NCBI GenBank assembly: GCA_945231345.1 | Contig: CALYOL010000006.1 | Span: forward strand, 1 to 33,282 | Length of the DNA: 33,282 nucleotides | Source: an uncultured Porphyromonadaceae bacterium | GTDB taxonomy: Bacteria; Bacteroidota; Bacteroidia; Bacteroidales; Muribaculaceae | Reading direction: 5' to 3' | The notes under the pieces: generated by a model | Told to the model about the DNA's origin: nothing | What the model saw: only the letters and a program-made list of their open reading frames with translations | Databases searched by the model: none | Part shown: positions 32,867 through 33,282 of the stretch, one piece after another | Layout: every line of letters starts with the position of its first letter | Position numbering within the stretch: the stretch's first letter is position 1 | Made by a program: the position numbers and the translations under genes

Positions 32867-33282
32867 TTAAAGTGCGTTGAAAATAGGGTCAAGGTGCGAT
32901 TGAATTTCACCAAATATGGAATCTACTGTGCCATTCCCGTTAATCGCATGATATTTTTTATCATCAATATAATATTGTCTAAGTGGACTCGTCTGATTAT
33001 GATATACGGCAAGGCGCTTTTTTACTGTTTCCAGATTGTCGTCAGCTCTACCGGTCTCTTTCCCTCGTTTCAGGATGCGTGTCACTAATTCTTCTTCGTC
33101 TACTTCAAGACCAACTACGGCATTTAGCTCTATCCCGCGTTGCTCCATTAGCGTTTTAAGTGCCTCTGCCTGAGCTATTGTGCGTGGAAAACCATCCAGG
33201 ATTATTCCCTTTGCTGTTTCTTCAGGATGAGTGTCAAGAAGGTGTTCAAGAACTTTTACCATCAGTTCATCCGGGATGAGCT
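32867..33282 (-). CDS. adk: Adenylate kinase, N-terminus cut by window edge
   Basis: This is the C-terminal 138 codons or so of adenylate kinase, which balances ATP + AMP with 2 ADP. The frame stays open to the window edge (LIPDELMVKVLEHLL). Visible are the AMP-binding GIILDGFPRTIAQAEAL block, the LEVDEEELVTRILKRG helix, and the LID-region GRADDNLETVKKRLAVYHNQTSPLRQYY. The P-loop end lies outside. The LID is the short form without zinc cysteines. An internal ATG at 33262 is not the true start. Confidence 0.95.
   Translation of the reverse strand, partial: LIPDELMVKVLEHLLDTHPEETAKGIILDGFPRTIAQAEALKTLMEQRGIELNAVVGLEVDEEELVTRILKRGKETGRADDNLETVKKRLAVYHNQTSPLRQYYIDDKKYHAINGNGTVDSIFGEIQSHLDPIFNAL

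Noticed and set aside
1..33282. Mobile element, phage, toxin-antitoxin or defence island
   Set aside because: I found no transposase, integrase, restriction, toxin or phage-type protein on either strand; the genes are core or conserved Bacteroidales types.

Overview
The window looks like ordinary chromosome from a Bacteroidales bacterium (phylum Bacteroidota); I cannot fix the family. The evidence is taxon-typical genes: a DUF4270 lipoprotein behind a shortened starch-synthase-like protein, a tpiA / SPOR / folE cluster, tandem rhomboids followed by an EEP-family protein, a large secreted protein with a type IX secretion sorting tail, and a ComEC without its metallo-beta-lactamase domain. Many upstream regions carry the Bacteroidota -7 promoter element TAnnTTTG, and Shine-Dalgarno sequences are not evident. 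I see no phage, transposase, CRISPR array or rRNA.

Layout. 1-4131 (minus): an RSH-family (p)ppGpp synthetase, a small lipoprotein and a SAM methyltransferase cut by the left edge, probably one operon. 4320-9415 (plus): a 1338-residue secreted GHL10/DUF187 protein overlapping ribD by ATGA. 9464-9506: a perfect-armed inverted repeat between converging genes. 9525-12175 (minus): a DXS-like enzyme and an AraC regulator 2 nt apart. Diverging from these, 12396-15502 (plus) is a compact run: a threonine-synthase-like protein, a 111-residue orphan, an acyltransferase, a nitrilase/omega-amidase-type hydrolase and a 119-residue orphan. 15639-17870: starch-synthase-like protein and DUF4270 lipoprotein. 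17908-17983: tRNA-Thr(CGT). 18076-19977: tpiA, a SPOR protein and folE. 20064-22338: an SGNH hydrolase and an MBOAT O-acyltransferase. 22424-26219: aroE, a YeiH-type transporter and comEC. 26238-27149 (minus): EamA transporter. 27292-27990 (plus): OmpA-family lipoprotein. 28053-32320 (minus): two rhomboids, an EEP-family protein and an FAD oxidoreductase. 32521-32793 (plus): HU. 32867-33282 (minus): adk, cut by the right edge.

The most interesting content is a set of intact genes whose active sites are altered. The threonine-synthase-like protein has Asn at the PLP-lysine position (107) and a changed phosphate loop. The DXS-like protein keeps the thiamine-diphosphate machinery but has lost several residues that bind glyceraldehyde-3-phosphate in true DXS. 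These two genes diverge from one 220-bp region. The RSH enzyme has a ruined hydrolase site but keeps a full synthetase domain with the RxKD signature of bifunctional enzymes. The starch-synthase-like protein is a lone N-terminal domain without the KxGG motif. No stretch over 300 bases lacks a gene.
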